Below are positions 13,514 to 13,785 of a stretch of 13,785 bases of DNA, in pieces. Below the pieces are notes generated by a model that did not search any database, had not been told where the DNA came from, and saw only the letters and a list, made by a program, of their open reading frames with translations. This DNA is from Ruminococcus flavefaciens (GTDB lineage Bacteria > Bacillota > Clostridia > Oscillospirales > Ruminococcaceae). Every line of letters begins with the position of its first letter. Position 1 is the stretch's first letter. Position numbers and translations under genes: made by a program. The stretch covers positions 1-13,785 of the forward strand of contig DBXO01000019.1 in the NCBI GenBank assembly GCA_002309635.1. Reading direction: 5' to 3'.

Positions 13514-13785
13514 ATGGCTTTATTTGAATCATATGAGAGACGTGAGAAGCAGATTCTCGCTGTTCTTAAGAACTACGGCATCAGCTCTATTGAGGAGTGT
13601 GCTGACGTATGTAAGGCTAAGGGTCTCGATATCTACAAGCTCGTAGAGGGAATCCAGCCTATCTGTTTTGAAAATGCAAAGTGGGCTTACACAGTAGGCT
13701 GCGCTATCGCTATAAAGAAGGGCTGCAAGAGAGCAGCTGACGCTGCTGCTGCAATCGGCGAGGGACTTCAGGCTTTCTGTATCCC
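13514..13785 (+). CDS. GGGtGRT family protein (partial, runs off the end)
   Basis: 90 complete codons from the ATG at 13514; the 3' end is outside the window. AAGGAGG overlaps the stop codon of the previous gene, and the 14-base gap shows tight cotranscription. The visible part starts MALFESYERREKQ and contains C28, C33 and C51 followed by a Gly/Ala-rich helix (WAYTVGCAIAIKKGCK), typical of the family found paired with NifU-like proteins. The name-giving GGGtGRT motif is not in the visible portion, so the call rests on the N-terminal sequence and the partner gene. Function is unknown; the pairing suggests a cluster-linked role. Confidence 0.8.
   Translation, partial: MALFESYERREKQILAVLKNYGISSIEECADVCKAKGLDIYKLVEGIQPICFENAKWAYTVGCAIAIKKGCKRAADAAAAIGEGLQAFCI

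Noticed and set aside
1..13785. Insertion sequences, tRNA or rRNA genes, prophage
   Set aside because: No transposase, integrase, tRNA cloverleaf or rRNA sequence was seen on either strand.

Overview
The window looks like a chromosomal segment of a cellulosome-producing Ruminococcus, most likely R. flavefaciens or a close relative. Four of its eight complete genes encode secreted proteins with type I dockerins (paired DxNxDG-type calcium loops), several with Thr-rich linkers. One is a GH44 glucanase of the kind known from R. flavefaciens cellulosomes. AGGAGG-type ribosome sites, AT-rich intergenic DNA and strong intrinsic terminators fit a Gram-positive firmicute. The species is inferred from protein architecture, not from a marker gene.

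Layout: 1-80 is the tail of a + strand gene, followed by a two-way terminator (84-122). On the - strand, 133-1851 encodes a secreted HEISH-motif putative metallopeptidase with a C-terminal dockerin. A 540-base divergent intergenic region (1852-2391) holds a near-ideal - strand promoter, an orphan strong ribosome site with a five-codon frame, and a hairpin leader for the + strand gene. The gene at 2392-4788 encodes three GH11-xylanase-like modules with a dockerin placed internally. By eye, none of the three keeps both catalytic glutamates. Next come an XRE-type regulator (5040-5936), the GH44-dockerin glucanase (6005-8461) 68 bases downstream, and a transglutaminase-like dockerin protein (8809-10635).

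After a hairpin-rich convergent junction the content becomes housekeeping or regulatory. There is a six-helix membrane diguanylate cyclase (10752-11861, -) and a Cys-rich C_GCAxxG_C_C protein (11994-12458, -). Divergent from it is a two-gene + strand operon: a NifU-like scaffold (12807-13499) and a GGGtGRT-family protein (from 13514) that runs off the window end. The operon has a well-formed promoter and a structured leader of about 130 nt.

How they fit together: the four dockerin proteins would be exported and docked on cohesin scaffoldins. Only the GH44 enzyme is a clear, intact polysaccharide-degrading enzyme. The peptidase-like, transglutaminase-like and GH11-like proteins look like accessory or binding components. 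Each dockerin gene except GH44 has its own recognisable or candidate promoter; GH44 may be transcribed with the regulator before it. The most noteworthy item is the triple GH11-like protein with complementary loss of catalytic residues.
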